NCBI GenBank assembly: GCA_023450935.1 | Contig: JAEXGH010000017.1 | Span: 16,493 to 80,492 of the forward strand | Direction: 5' to 3' | DNA length: 64,000 nucleotides | From: Verrucomicrobiota bacterium | GTDB lineage: Bacteria > Verrucomicrobiota > Verrucomicrobiia > Opitutales > Intestinicryptomonadaceae | Shown: positions 36,093-43,317 of the stretch, one piece after another | How positions within the stretch are numbered: position 1 is the stretch's first letter | How the letters are laid out: every line of letters begins with the position of its first letter | Position numbers and translations under genes: made by a program | The notes under the pieces: model-generated | The model's input: the letters and a program-made list of their open reading frames with translations, nothing else | Told to the model about the DNA's origin: nothing | Databases searched by the model: none

Positions 36093-36605
36093 CTACATGT
36101 TGTCGCGCTTTATTTCGCTTACGTCCGACACCGATTGGCGCATTTCGTCAACAAGTTTGTGGATAGTGCGTTTGGGGTCGCTGAATTCGCTGCACACAAA
36201 GAGGCGTCCGTCGGTGATGATTGTGTCTATTATCCTAAGCCCTATGGGTTCGCCCGCGTAGCTGAGCACTATGTAAGAGCCCATATTCGACGCCGTGATA
36301 TTCGTGAGCTTGCGCGTCCCGTTGGAGTTGAACACGAAGTAGAACCCAGTGATTTTATCGCCCGAGGGCATCGGGTTTTCGGCGACATATATGTCGGAAA
36401 TGTCGCCGCTGTAAAGGACGGTGTCCGTATTCATAATCAGTCGCGTGCCCGTAAACGGCATTGTTATGTTTTTGTATGCCAGTCCCGTTTCCACTCCGCG
36501 CATCGACGCCACGTTGAACGTGATAAGCTTTACGTCTTTTTTGCCGCAACCGCCGAGCGCCGCCGCGGCAAGCCCCAACACAAGGATTTTTAAAAAATTC
36601 ATCAT
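36093..36605 (-). CDS. Lipoprotein with a SecD P1-head-like domain
   Basis: 170 aa. Lipoprotein signal with lipobox ALGGC. The mature part follows the pattern of the SecDF first periplasmic domain: TVLYSGDISDIYVAE, GFYFVFNSNGTRKLTNITAS, GSYIVLSYAGEPIGLRIIDT and ITDGRLFVCSEF, where SecD has a G-D-I step, an xGxxKxxxxT step and a VxxxPxI step. It has no membrane domain, so it is a stand-alone version. Start at 36605 or 36602. Its ATG overlaps the stop of the preceding gene. Function unknown; a role in export or envelope folding is a guess. Confidence 0.7.
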   Translation of the reverse strand: MMNFLKILVLGLAAAALGGCGKKDVKLITFNVASMRGVETGLAYKNITMPFTGTRLIMNTDTVLYSGDISDIYVAENPMPSGDKITGFYFVFNSNGTRKLTNITASNMGSYIVLSYAGEPIGLRIIDTIITDGRLFVCSEFSDPKRTIHKLVDEMRQSVSDVSEIKRDNM

Positions 36606-37099
36606 ATTATTATACTTCCTAATTGCGATTGTATCTTAATTATAAGCGATTCGTCCAGATTTTTTTGGGGGACATCGAAAATCCTCGCACTTGCAATGTG
36701 CAGGTATTTTTGCGCGCCGCCCGAGGGTCTGCCCTGCGGACGCAGCACGCGTTTGCGCTCGAGCAGAAGCGCGAGCATTTGTTTTACTATGTCCGTTTCC
36801 TCCGTTTGCACGCCCGAGTTTTCGTCGTAGAGCGAAAGAAAAAAGTCCTCCGAAGACGCCAGCGACATCTTTCGCGCCATTCGCTCGTCCTCTTCGGGGT
36901 TTGCACTCACGGTTCTCTCCCAGCGTCCGACGATTTTTCCCCCCACGAGCGATTCGTCGAACTCCGACTTCAGAAAGTCGGCTCTGTCGAGATTTCCGAG
37001 CTCGTCTACGAACACGGCGCACACAACTTCGTCGCCGGCTTTGATTTCGCTGCCGGCCGCCGATTTTTTTGCGAGGGGTTTTATTTGCCATTCGGACAT
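36602..37099 (-). CDS. Conserved hypothetical protein, prfB neighbour
   Basis: 165 aa starting MSEWQIKPLAKK at 37099; the open frame extends further upstream but only over prfB. Acidic N-terminal part with an AGDEVVCAVFVDELGNLDRA strand pair and a helical basic C-terminal half (MLALLLERKRVLRPQGR). No domain was recognised. Its stop overlaps the start of the SecD-like lipoprotein by four bases and it follows prfB by 17 bases, so it is probably cotranscribed and translationally coupled. Confidence 0.7.
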   Translation of the reverse strand: MSEWQIKPLAKKSAAGSEIKAGDEVVCAVFVDELGNLDRADFLKSEFDESLVGGKIVGRWERTVSANPEEDERMARKMSLASSEDFFLSLYDENSGVQTEETDIVKQMLALLLERKRVLRPQGRPSGGAQKYLHIASARIFDVPQKNLDESLIIKIQSQLGSIII

Positions 37100-37116
37100 G
37101 AACTCAATCCTTTCCG

Positions 37117-38260
37117 TTATTCGTCGTCTATTTGAATGTTTTTGTTGCGCGAGCTGGGGCAGCCCGCGCGCAGCCACGCGTTTACGAACAGGTCGATGTC
37201 GCCGTCCATGACCGCCTGAAGGTTGCCCGTTTCCGCGCCCGTGCGGAGGTCTTTCACCATTTGGTAGGGCTGGAAAACGTAGCTTCGTATCTGGTTGCCC
37301 CACGAAATTTCTCCCTTTTCGCCGTAGAATTTGTCCATCTCCGAGCGTTTTTGGTCGAGCAGTTTTTCGTAGATGCGGCTTTTGAGGATTTTCATTGCCG
37401 TAGCCTTGTTCTTGAACTGCGAACGCTCGTTTTGGCACGCAACTACAATTCCCGTCGGCAGGTGTGTTATGCGGACCGCGCTTTCGGTTTTGTTGACGTG
37501 CTGTCCGCCCTTGCCGCTCGAGCGGTAGGTGTCGATTTTCAGCTCGTCCTCTGGAATGTGCAGGTCTATGTCTTCCTCGATTTCCGCGATTACGTCAACC
37601 GATGCGAACGATGTATGGCGGCGTTTGTTGGCGTCAAATGGGCTTATGCGCACAAGCCTGTGGACTCCGCGCTCCGCCTTGCAGTATCCGTAGGCGTTTA
37701 CGCCCACTATTCTGAAGGTCGCTTTGGAGATCCCCGCCTCTTCGCCGTCCTGAATGTCCTCTATTTCCGCCGTCCAGCCGCGGCGTTCGGCCCAGCGCAT
37801 ATACATGCGCATAAGCATTTCAGCCCAGTCGCAGCTTTCTGTGCCGCCCGCGCCCGCATGGATTGTTATGATTGCGTTGCAGTTGTCGTGCGGGCCGTTG
37901 AGAAACGACTCTATCTCGATTCTGTCGAGCCACTGCGCAAGCGCGGCGGTTTCGGCGGCGAGTTCCGCGGCAAGGTCGGGGTCGTCGTCGGATTCCTCCG
38001 CCAGTTCGAACAGTGCGGCCAAGTCGGAAATCTTTGCCGAGAGCTGCAGCTGCGGGGCTACTACCGCCTTCAGCCTTGTGAGGTCGGCAACGGTTTTCTG
38101 CGCCTTTTCCTGATTGTCCCAGAATGTGGGCGACGCCATTTCGGCTTCAAGCGATGCTATTTCCTCGTTCTTTTTCGGGACGTCAAAGAAACCTCCACAA
38201 ATAGCCAGCGCGCTTTTTTATGTTTTCAGCCGAATTTTTTACTTCCGTGTCGATAATCAT
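37117..38260 (-). CDS. prfB: Peptide chain release factor 2 (programmed +1 frameshift)
   Basis: Recognises UAA and UGA stops. The continuous frame (38184 to 37117) carries the SPF anticodon-like motif in SPFDANKRRHTS and the GGQ loop in SSGKGGQHVNKTESAVR. The true start is an ATG at 38260: 25 codons (MIIDTEVKNSAENIKKRAGY, then LWRFL) lead to an in-frame UGA at 38185-38183. Reading GAC at 38184-38182 in the +1 frame then gives DVPKKNEEIASLEAEM and the main frame, about 380 aa in all. A GGAGG three bases before CTT TGA C is the canonical stimulator, so the gene is autoregulated. Annotation starting at the internal ATG (38139) is wrong. Confidence 0.95.
38180..38197 (-). promoter_or_regulatory. 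RF2 recoding site (GGAGG-TTT-CTT-TGA-C)
   Basis: Minus-strand order: internal Shine-Dalgarno-like GGAGG at 38196-38192, three spacer bases, slippery CTT (38188-38186), stop TGA (38185-38183), C. Spacing equals that of E. coli prfB. High RF2 ends translation at codon 26; low RF2 allows the shift. Confidence 0.93.
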
Positions 38261-38372
38261 GCCCGCATATTTTTCAGACGCGCCAATCTTTAGCAACACA
38301 AAAAGCTTGAAATGGCGTCAAAAAAATAAAATACTGTTTCCACTTTTTATACGAAACAACAAGGTTCAATTT

Positions 38373-38735
38373 ATGTCAGAAGAAAACATTGCCCCGACTG
38401 CGCCCGAAAGCGCAAAAACAGTTCTCCCCGAAGCACCCAAGACGGTTTTGCCGGAAGCTCCCAAAACGGTTCTTCCCGAAGCGCCGAAAACGGTTTTGCC
38501 CGAAGCCCCCAAGGCGGCAGCTCCCGCCGCGCCCGCAGCTGCGGCGGCAGCTTCCGTTTCGGCACCCAAAGTGTCGGTTGCGCCGCAAACGGTTCGCGCG
38601 CAGGCAAGACCGCAGACGAATTTTGCCGCCGCCGAACCCAAACCGCAGCAGGCCGGCGTGTTCGACTTGGCTTTCGACTTCGCCGCAGCTGCCGTGTGCG
38701 TTGCCTTTGCAATCCTGATTATTTTGGACGCTTAA
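38373..38735 (+). CDS. Small repeat protein with a C-terminal membrane helix
   Basis: 120 aa. Residues about 12-50 hold four tandem copies of an eight-residue unit (KTVLPEAP), encoded by 24-base repeats, followed by an Ala/Pro-rich linker and a single hydrophobic segment at the extreme C-terminus (FAAAAVCVAFAILIILDA). This looks like a tail-anchored, Pro-rich spacer protein; no family was recognised. The ATG at 38373 is the first in-frame start after the prfB divergent spacer. Trx follows on the same strand. Confidence 0.55.
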   Translation: MSEENIAPTAPESAKTVLPEAPKTVLPEAPKTVLPEAPKTVLPEAPKAAAPAAPAAAAAASVSAPKVSVAPQTVRAQARPQTNFAAAEPKPQQAGVFDLAFDFAAAAVCVAFAILIILDA

Positions 38736-38754
38736 TTTTCGGCGGAAAACTCCG

Positions 38755-38898
38755 AAAGGAAAAATACTATTCCAGTAATCCATCTAAATTCAGAAATTTT
38801 TGAAAAAACAATAAACTCCGACAAACAAAGGGAAAATACTATGCCAGTAATCCATCTAAATTCAGAAAATTTCGAAAAAACAATAAACTCCGACAAAC
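38755..38898. repeat. 72 bp tandem duplication over the trxA start
   Basis: Copy 1 (38755-38826) and copy 2 (38827-38898) differ at only a few bases. Copy 2 contains the real ribosome-binding region, ATG and first 19 codons of trxA. Copy 1 is the same sequence with ATT in place of ATG, so it has lost the start codon. Confidence 0.92.
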
Positions 38899-39155
38899 CA
38901 GTTCTTGTGGATTTTTGGGCGACTTGGTGCAACCCGTGCAGAATGTTCGGCCCGACAATCGATGCGCTGGCGAAGGAAGTAGGGGATGACGCGCTCGTGT
39001 GCAAGCTCGATGTGGACCAGTCGCCCGAGATTGCCCAGCAGTATTCGGTAAACGCCGTTCCCACCGTCATCTTCTTCAAGAAGGGACGTAGGGTTTCCGC
39101 GTGCGGAATGAGCAGCAAAGACGCCCTCAAAGCCAAATTGCGGGAGCTTGCGTAG
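38841..39155 (+). CDS. trxA: Thioredoxin
   Basis: 104 aa single-domain thioredoxin, cytoplasmic disulfide reductase. Active site FWATWCNPC (usual WCGPC; the Gly-to-Asn change is within family variation but may shift redox potential), the cis-proline segment VNAVPTVIFFKKG is present, and the usual length is kept. The start codon is in the second copy of the 72 bp duplication with AGGGAAAA upstream. The terminator at 39180 follows. Confidence 0.94.
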   Translation: MPVIHLNSENFEKTINSDKPVLVDFWATWCNPCRMFGPTIDALAKEVGDDALVCKLDVDQSPEIAQQYSVNAVPTVIFFKKGRRVSACGMSSKDALKAKLRELA

Positions 39156-39179
39156 GGTTTTCCGAAAAAATGCTTTTAC

Positions 39180-39216
39180 ACGCCGCCGCGTAATATTTGT
39201 TGCGCGGCGTTTTTTT
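39180..39216 (+). terminator. Terminator after trxA
   Basis: ACGCCGC ... GCGGCGT paired stem with an AT-rich loop and seven T residues; convergent with the next gene on the minus strand. Confidence 0.8.
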
Positions 39217-39441
39217 CTAACAGTTGAAAAACGACCTTATTATCAGGGCGGAGATAAGCACCGCAAGCAGCGCGGGAATGAATTTGAATATCCCCAGCAG
39301 CGAGAAGAAAATCAGAAGCCCCACAAAATAATGGACGCCCTCGAATCCCGCGCTTATTCCCAGAAAATTGATGGGAATAAACCACGCGGCAATTCCCGCC
39401 AAAATGCACACTACAAACTGCAATATTTTTTTGTTTTTCAT
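39217..39441 (-). CDS. Small two-helix membrane protein
   Basis: 74 aa. Two hydrophobic segments (about 7-26 and 38-68) joined by a short turn GISAGFEGVHYF; no cleavable signal. Composition and a plausible ribosome binding site (AAGGAGTAATT upstream on the minus strand) support a real gene. Family not recognised. It is downstream of the DUF6064-like gene on the same strand. Confidence 0.6.
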   Translation of the reverse strand: MKNKKILQFVVCILAGIAAWFIPINFLGISAGFEGVHYFVGLLIFFSLLGIFKFIPALLAVLISALIIRSFFNC

Positions 39442-39483
39442 AATTACTCCTTGTTTTCGGGTTTAAAGTTTTTCGGGCTTCGG

Positions 39484-40206
39484 CTACAAAACCGAAAATT
39501 GCCTAAGTATCATAACGGAAAAAAACGTTCCGATTGTCGCGCACAGCAAAAACAGCGAATATTCCAAAACCCTTTTCGAGGGCTTTGTAGGCTCTACAAG
39601 CACCTGCGTTATGTAGTTTTTTAGAAAGAGGTATATTGCGGGAATTGTGCACAGCGCAAGAAAGTAGTCTTCGGTGATTCCGTAGAGTTTCGTTTTGGGA
39701 ATCGACAGAATCGCCCAGTGAAGCAGAAGCATTGCAAGAATCAGGTTTATCCTCTTTTCGAAAACGAAAACAACGCCTATTGAAAACACCACTACCGAAC
39801 ACGGCATAATAGGCGACGTCATTTCTGGAAAACTTCTCCCGCAGGCGAGCGACAGCAGCGGATAGATTAGCGGAGCCGACAGCAGAACGGGCGCGACAGG
39901 ATTTTTGGAAACCGCTTGCGGCGTCACCTTTTTGTTGCCGATATCGTAAATCCACGTAGCCGCCATGAAAATCCAGAATACCGCCATTGCGCCGCTGTAT
40001 TCGCGTTCGGCGCAGAAAGTGAGGTAGTATGCCGCGGCAATCCAGAGGCACACCGCCGCCATAAAGCCTTTTGTGACGGCGTAGATTTTCCGCGTGGGGC
40101 GCGCGTAGAGGGCGCAAGTGAGCACCGCGCCCGCGATAGTGATTGCCAGCTGTATCCGCCAAGTTTGCGTGTTGTATTCGCCGATTGTTTTCCAGAATAT
40201 TTCCAT
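39484..40206 (-). CDS. Six- to seven-helix membrane protein, DUF6064-like
   Basis: 240 aa, hydrophobic throughout. The start MEIFWKTIGEYNTQTWRIQL matches the beginning of the DUF6064 family, and the remainder has about seven membrane segments. No function is established for the family. It starts three bases before the end of the ThrE-type gene, so it is cotranscribed with the exporter pair. Confidence 0.65.
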   Translation of the reverse strand: MEIFWKTIGEYNTQTWRIQLAITIAGAVLTCALYARPTRKIYAVTKGFMAAVCLWIAAAYYLTFCAEREYSGAMAVFWIFMAATWIYDIGNKKVTPQAVSKNPVAPVLLSAPLIYPLLSLACGRSFPEMTSPIMPCSVVVFSIGVVFVFEKRINLILAMLLLHWAILSIPKTKLYGITEDYFLALCTIPAIYLFLKNYITQVLVEPTKPSKRVLEYSLFLLCATIGTFFSVMILRQFSVL

Positions 40207-40209
40207 ATT

Positions 40210-40704
40210 TTACGAATTCCTCGGGGGTCTCGACAGCGCGTGCGAGAGCTTTTTGAATATGAACGTAGGCAGTGCCGCGCCCGCGCCCAAAAATGCAACT
40301 ACGGTTGTCGAAACCGTTGCGTTTAAGAAGAAACTTTGAATGTATGAAAAGCTGCGCTGCGTATCGCCGAGCGACTGCAAAAACATTATCAGCGAGAACA
40401 CCGTTTTGTATGCGTAAATCCCCGGAATCATCGGCAGGAGCGCGGGTATATACAGAATCGTCATTGGAACAGATATTTGGCGCGCAAGAATCAGGCTGCA
40501 GCTGCCTATTGCGAATCCCGCAATGAACGACGCCGTTGCAATATCCATTCCCCAGTGCATAAGCACGAACCTCAGTGCGTGCCCCACGGCGGCAAGGCAG
40601 GCTATGCGGGGCAGGGCGTTTGCGGGAGGGTCTGAGATTGTCCCGAAGCCCGTCCCCGCAACGGCGGCGAAAAACGCGTCGAGCAGAATTTCGGTCGGGC
40701 TCAT
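40210..40704 (-). CDS. Threonine/serine exporter, small ThrE-type subunit (DUF3815)
   Basis: 164 aa, four to five membrane segments. The start chosen is MSPTEILLDAFFAAVAGTGF (40704); the frame continues upstream only over the neighbour. GFGTISDPP and LPMIPGIYAYKTVFS are typical of the C-terminal half of ThrE exporters. It overlaps the larger ThrE N-terminal-type gene by four bases (ATGA), the normal split arrangement. Confidence 0.82.
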   Translation of the reverse strand: MSPTEILLDAFFAAVAGTGFGTISDPPANALPRIACLAAVGHALRFVLMHWGMDIATASFIAGFAIGSCSLILARQISVPMTILYIPALLPMIPGIYAYKTVFSLIMFLQSLGDTQRSFSYIQSFFLNATVSTTVVAFLGAGAALPTFIFKKLSHALSRPPRNS

Positions 40705-41465
40705 AGGATAGCCCCCCTCACCATAAGCAGCGTAAGCGACAGCCCCACCGCTATACATATTATGAGCAACGCCGCCTTGATGAGACGGTTGACGCCCGAA
40801 AGCGTGAAGCCGTCGAGAATGTCGATGATTCCGTTTATAAGCGGCACTCCGGGGATAAGAAACAGCGGGCTTGTCGCGAGCGCGGTTTCCGATTCGCACT
40901 CAAAACACAACGCCGCCGCCGCGCAAATGGAGGCCGAAAACGCCGACGTTATGAAGGTGATGTATTCGTTCGCCGCCTTTTTCTGCATATACAGTTTTAC
41001 GGAAAACCCCACGAGCGTGGAGCTGAAGACAATGGCCATTGCAAGGAAGTCGCCGTTGAAGAGCCTGCAGAAAGACGCGTTTGCAAACCCCACAATGAAC
41101 AGCGTAAACAAAGTGTCCATTTTCGGCTTTTTCAGAATTTCCGAATAACGCCGCTTTATTTCCGCCAGCGGCAGCGATTCGTCAACCGCGCGCCAGGAGA
41201 GCCTGCAAAGGTTGGCGTTTAGCTCGAAGGAAATGGAGCTTTTGCGGTTTTCCTCTATCTTTGTGAGGATTAACCCCGACTCCGAGTCTTCCACCGACAC
41301 TATTATGCTTGCGTGGCTTGTTATTATCCCGAGCCTCACGCCCGCCGCCGCCGCTATGCGTTTTGCGCTGCGCACCACGCGCGACGTATACGCGCCGCTT
41401 CCCGAAAGCGTGGCGGCGTATTCGCATATGAAATCGAGGGTTTCGTGCAACTCGGCTTTTGTCAT
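40701..41465 (-). CDS. Threonine/serine exporter, large ThrE-type subunit (DUF1212)
   Basis: 254 aa. A cytoplasmic N-terminal part (to about 115) is followed by five hydrophobic segments, with SGSGAYTSRVVRSAKRIAAA and PLFLIPGVPLINGIIDILDG as in the N-terminal half of ThrE. Together with the 164-aa gene it should form one inner-membrane amino-acid exporter. It lies downstream of the LysR-type gene, which may regulate it. Confidence 0.85.
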   Translation of the reverse strand: MTKAELHETLDFICEYAATLSGSGAYTSRVVRSAKRIAAAAGVRLGIITSHASIIVSVEDSESGLILTKIEENRKSSISFELNANLCRLSWRAVDESLPLAEIKRRYSEILKKPKMDTLFTLFIVGFANASFCRLFNGDFLAMAIVFSSTLVGFSVKLYMQKKAANEYITFITSAFSASICAAAALCFECESETALATSPLFLIPGVPLINGIIDILDGFTLSGVNRLIKAALLIICIAVGLSLTLLMVRGAIL

Positions 41466-41559
41466 AACCTTTACAAGTTGCGCCGATTTTATCCCTCCGC
41501 GGCGGCGTATTCAATGCAGAAAAAAAGCGTTCTTAATAACTTTTTGTTATCAATTAAGG

Positions 41560-42459
41560 CTAAATATCGAATTTATCCCTTAAAATTTTGATGAAATTTT
41601 GGAGCGGCTTTGAAATTGCGCCCTTGCGCCACACGCCCACATACCTGACGTCGGCGTCGAGGTCGGAGATATGCTTCAAGACAACGCCGTCGTAGTAGTT
41701 CTGGCTTTTGAGAAGCTCGGGAACGAACGAGACAAGTTTCGAATTGGGCAGCGATTTCAAAATGGCGTCGAAGTTGTATATTTCCTCGGCTACGTTCGGC
41801 TCGAAAATTCCGACGCGCTTGAACGCCACGTCTATGAGCTGTCGGAAGAACGGCGACTCTTCGCGAGGAAGCATTATGAATTTCTCCCCTTTCAGGTCGG
41901 ACATCGAAATTTTTTTGCGCGCCGCCAGCCTGTTTTTCTTGGAGACCGCCAGCAATATTTTCTCCCTGCCTATCTCCACGAACTGTGTCCCCAAAGCGGA
42001 CGTGTTTGAAACGCGTATTATGCCGAAGTCTATCAGACCGTTTTCAACGCTGGAAAGTATGTTTGCCGAGGAGTGTTTGCTCAGTTTCAAAAACACGTTG
42101 GGATATTTTGAGCGCATTGCGTTGAGCGTTTCGAAAAATTTTTCCGAGCAGAAAAACGACGGAATTATGCTCATTGAAAGCGAGCCGCTGTCGCCCTTCG
42201 CCGCCTGTTTGGCGCGTTTGCGGGCGTTATCGGCCGCCTCCACGATTTTCATCGAGTCCTCCAAAAACGACTTTCCCGCGTCGGTGAGTTCGAGCTTCCA
42301 CTTGTTGCTTCTGTCGAACAGGGCGCAACCAAGCTCGGTTTCGAGCAGTTTTATCTGCCTGCTGAGCGCGGGCTGCGCAATGCCGAGTTCGTCGGCTGCG
42401 CGCGAAAAGTGCAGCGTTTGCGCCGCCTTCACAAAGTATTTCAACTGTCTTAACTCCAT
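41560..42459 (-). CDS. LysR-family transcriptional regulator
   Basis: 299 aa. The N-terminal helix-turn-helix is unmistakable (MELRQLKYFVKAAQTLHFSR, AADELGIAQPALSRQIKLLE), followed by a ligand-binding domain of the periplasmic-binding-protein fold. The inducer is unknown. It is encoded 94 bases upstream of, and in line with, the ThrE-type exporter genes, which are plausible targets. Confidence 0.92.
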   Translation of the reverse strand: MELRQLKYFVKAAQTLHFSRAADELGIAQPALSRQIKLLETELGCALFDRSNKWKLELTDAGKSFLEDSMKIVEAADNARKRAKQAAKGDSGSLSMSIIPSFFCSEKFFETLNAMRSKYPNVFLKLSKHSSANILSSVENGLIDFGIIRVSNTSALGTQFVEIGREKILLAVSKKNRLAARKKISMSDLKGEKFIMLPREESPFFRQLIDVAFKRVGIFEPNVAEEIYNFDAILKSLPNSKLVSFVPELLKSQNYYDGVVLKHISDLDADVRYVGVWRKGAISKPLQNFIKILRDKFDI

Positions 42460-42611
42460 TGGTAAATTCCGATTACTGCCGATTGCATTGTTTCTCTGAC
42501 GGGATAATCATGTTTTAGGCGGGCGGCAAGACAAGAATATAAAATGCAAAAATATTGTAAAAAAAAGGTTGACTCTGCGGAAATCCGAATTTGACTCAGA
42601 TGCGTTCTTTG

Positions 42612-42815
42612 ATACGGGCTTTGCCCGAATGCTTTTTATTGCGACGTTTTTCTTCAAACGGAAGTCCCGTGGGTCGGTGCGCTGTTGCGCATTTCGGCGA
42701 TTCGGGCGCGGTCGCGCCACTGTGATTCCCCAAAAAAGGTTCGTTTTTCCCATTGCCGTATGGCGAGAAGGGAGAGCCTTGAATTAACTTTCCAAGGATA
42801 AGTCAGGAGACGAGT
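42612..42815 (+). promoter_or_regulatory. Cobalamin (B12) riboswitch
   Basis: Two diagnostic blocks are present in order on the plus strand: GCGGTCGCGCCACTGTGA at 42708-42725 (the B12-box region GCxGxCCACTG) and AAGTCAGGAGAC at 42800-42811, 74 bases apart, as in the cobalamin family. Upstream a CCCG ... CGGG stem with the extra hairpin TGCGCTGTTGCGCA leads into the first block, and GGAAG opens the core. The 5' limit is approximate. It lies in an 858-base gap and faces no recognised gene; see findings. Confidence 0.78.
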
Positions 42816-42865
42816 TGAAAAACATTGCCTGCGTAATTCCCGCGTGATGGAGTGCGGAGGTCGCC

Positions 42866-43114
42866 TTGTTTGACCGGTTTTTTGTGTGTTATAGTGTCCG
42901 GTCGTATTTGTGCGCGTCCGTTCCCGACTGTGCGGGATTGTCGAAATTGGGGCGCGCTACTCCGGTTTTTTGCAGGAAATCCGATTCCGTCGGGTTTGCC
43001 GCTTTGTGCCCTTTTTCGACGATGCGTAGGATTGCTCTCTTCAGCTGTCCGTCGGCGTCAGCCCGCGCGCGTAGCGCGGACGATGCCGAGCCATTTTTTA
43101 TTGTTAAATGTTAG
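42866..43114 (+). CDS. Candidate small protein downstream of the riboswitch
   Basis: 82-codon frame starting TTG at 42866, five bases after a perfect GGAGG (42856-42860), and stopping at 43112-43114, 24 bases before a strong terminator. The gene-like layout of riboswitch, ribosome binding site, frame and terminator is the only support: the sequence (Cys-rich, start MFDRFFVCYSVRSYLC) matches no family and codon use is not typical of the window. It may be a noncoding RNA instead. Confidence 0.25.
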   Translation: MFDRFFVCYSVRSYLCASVPDCAGLSKLGRATPVFCRKSDSVGFAALCPFSTMRRIALFSCPSASARARSADDAEPFFIVKC

Positions 43115-43138
43115 CAGTAAAAAAAGCATCCTATATTC

Positions 43139-43189
43139 GGGGAGCGTCCGGTTGTTGGGTTTTTGTTCGGACGCTCCCCTTCCTTTTTT
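43139..43189 (+). terminator. Terminator 1 of the riboswitch unit
   Basis: GGGGAGCGTCCG and CGGACGCTCCCC pair perfectly (12 bp) around a T-rich loop, followed by TTCCTTTTTTC on the plus strand. The minus-strand side has no T-run. Confidence 0.85.
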
Positions 43190-43224
43190 CGCCCCTTGAA
43201 TGCTTTGGGGGTTTGAAAGAATTT

Positions 43225-43261
43225 GCGCCGCGCGGAGTTTGTATGCGCGGCGCGTTTTTTT
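43225..43261 (+). terminator. Terminator 2 of the riboswitch unit
   Basis: GCGCCGCGC ... GCGCGGCGC stem followed by GTTTTTTT on the plus strand. It would also stop any read-through before the rhamnosidase-like gene, which is antisense. Confidence 0.8.
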
Positions 43262-43317
43262 GCCCGAATGCCCGAGCGAAGCGTTTGCGCGCTATCGGGG
43301 GGCGGATTGCCGTTCGG

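Noticed and set aside
35248..36261. 337-codon plus-strand frame over the M23 peptidase
   Set aside because: Antisense shadow created by high GC codon bias.
42852..43199. 115-codon frame downstream of the riboswitch
   Set aside because: Runs through the strong terminator stem at 43139-43189; a real gene would not end inside it. Only the shorter TTG frame is kept as a weak candidate.
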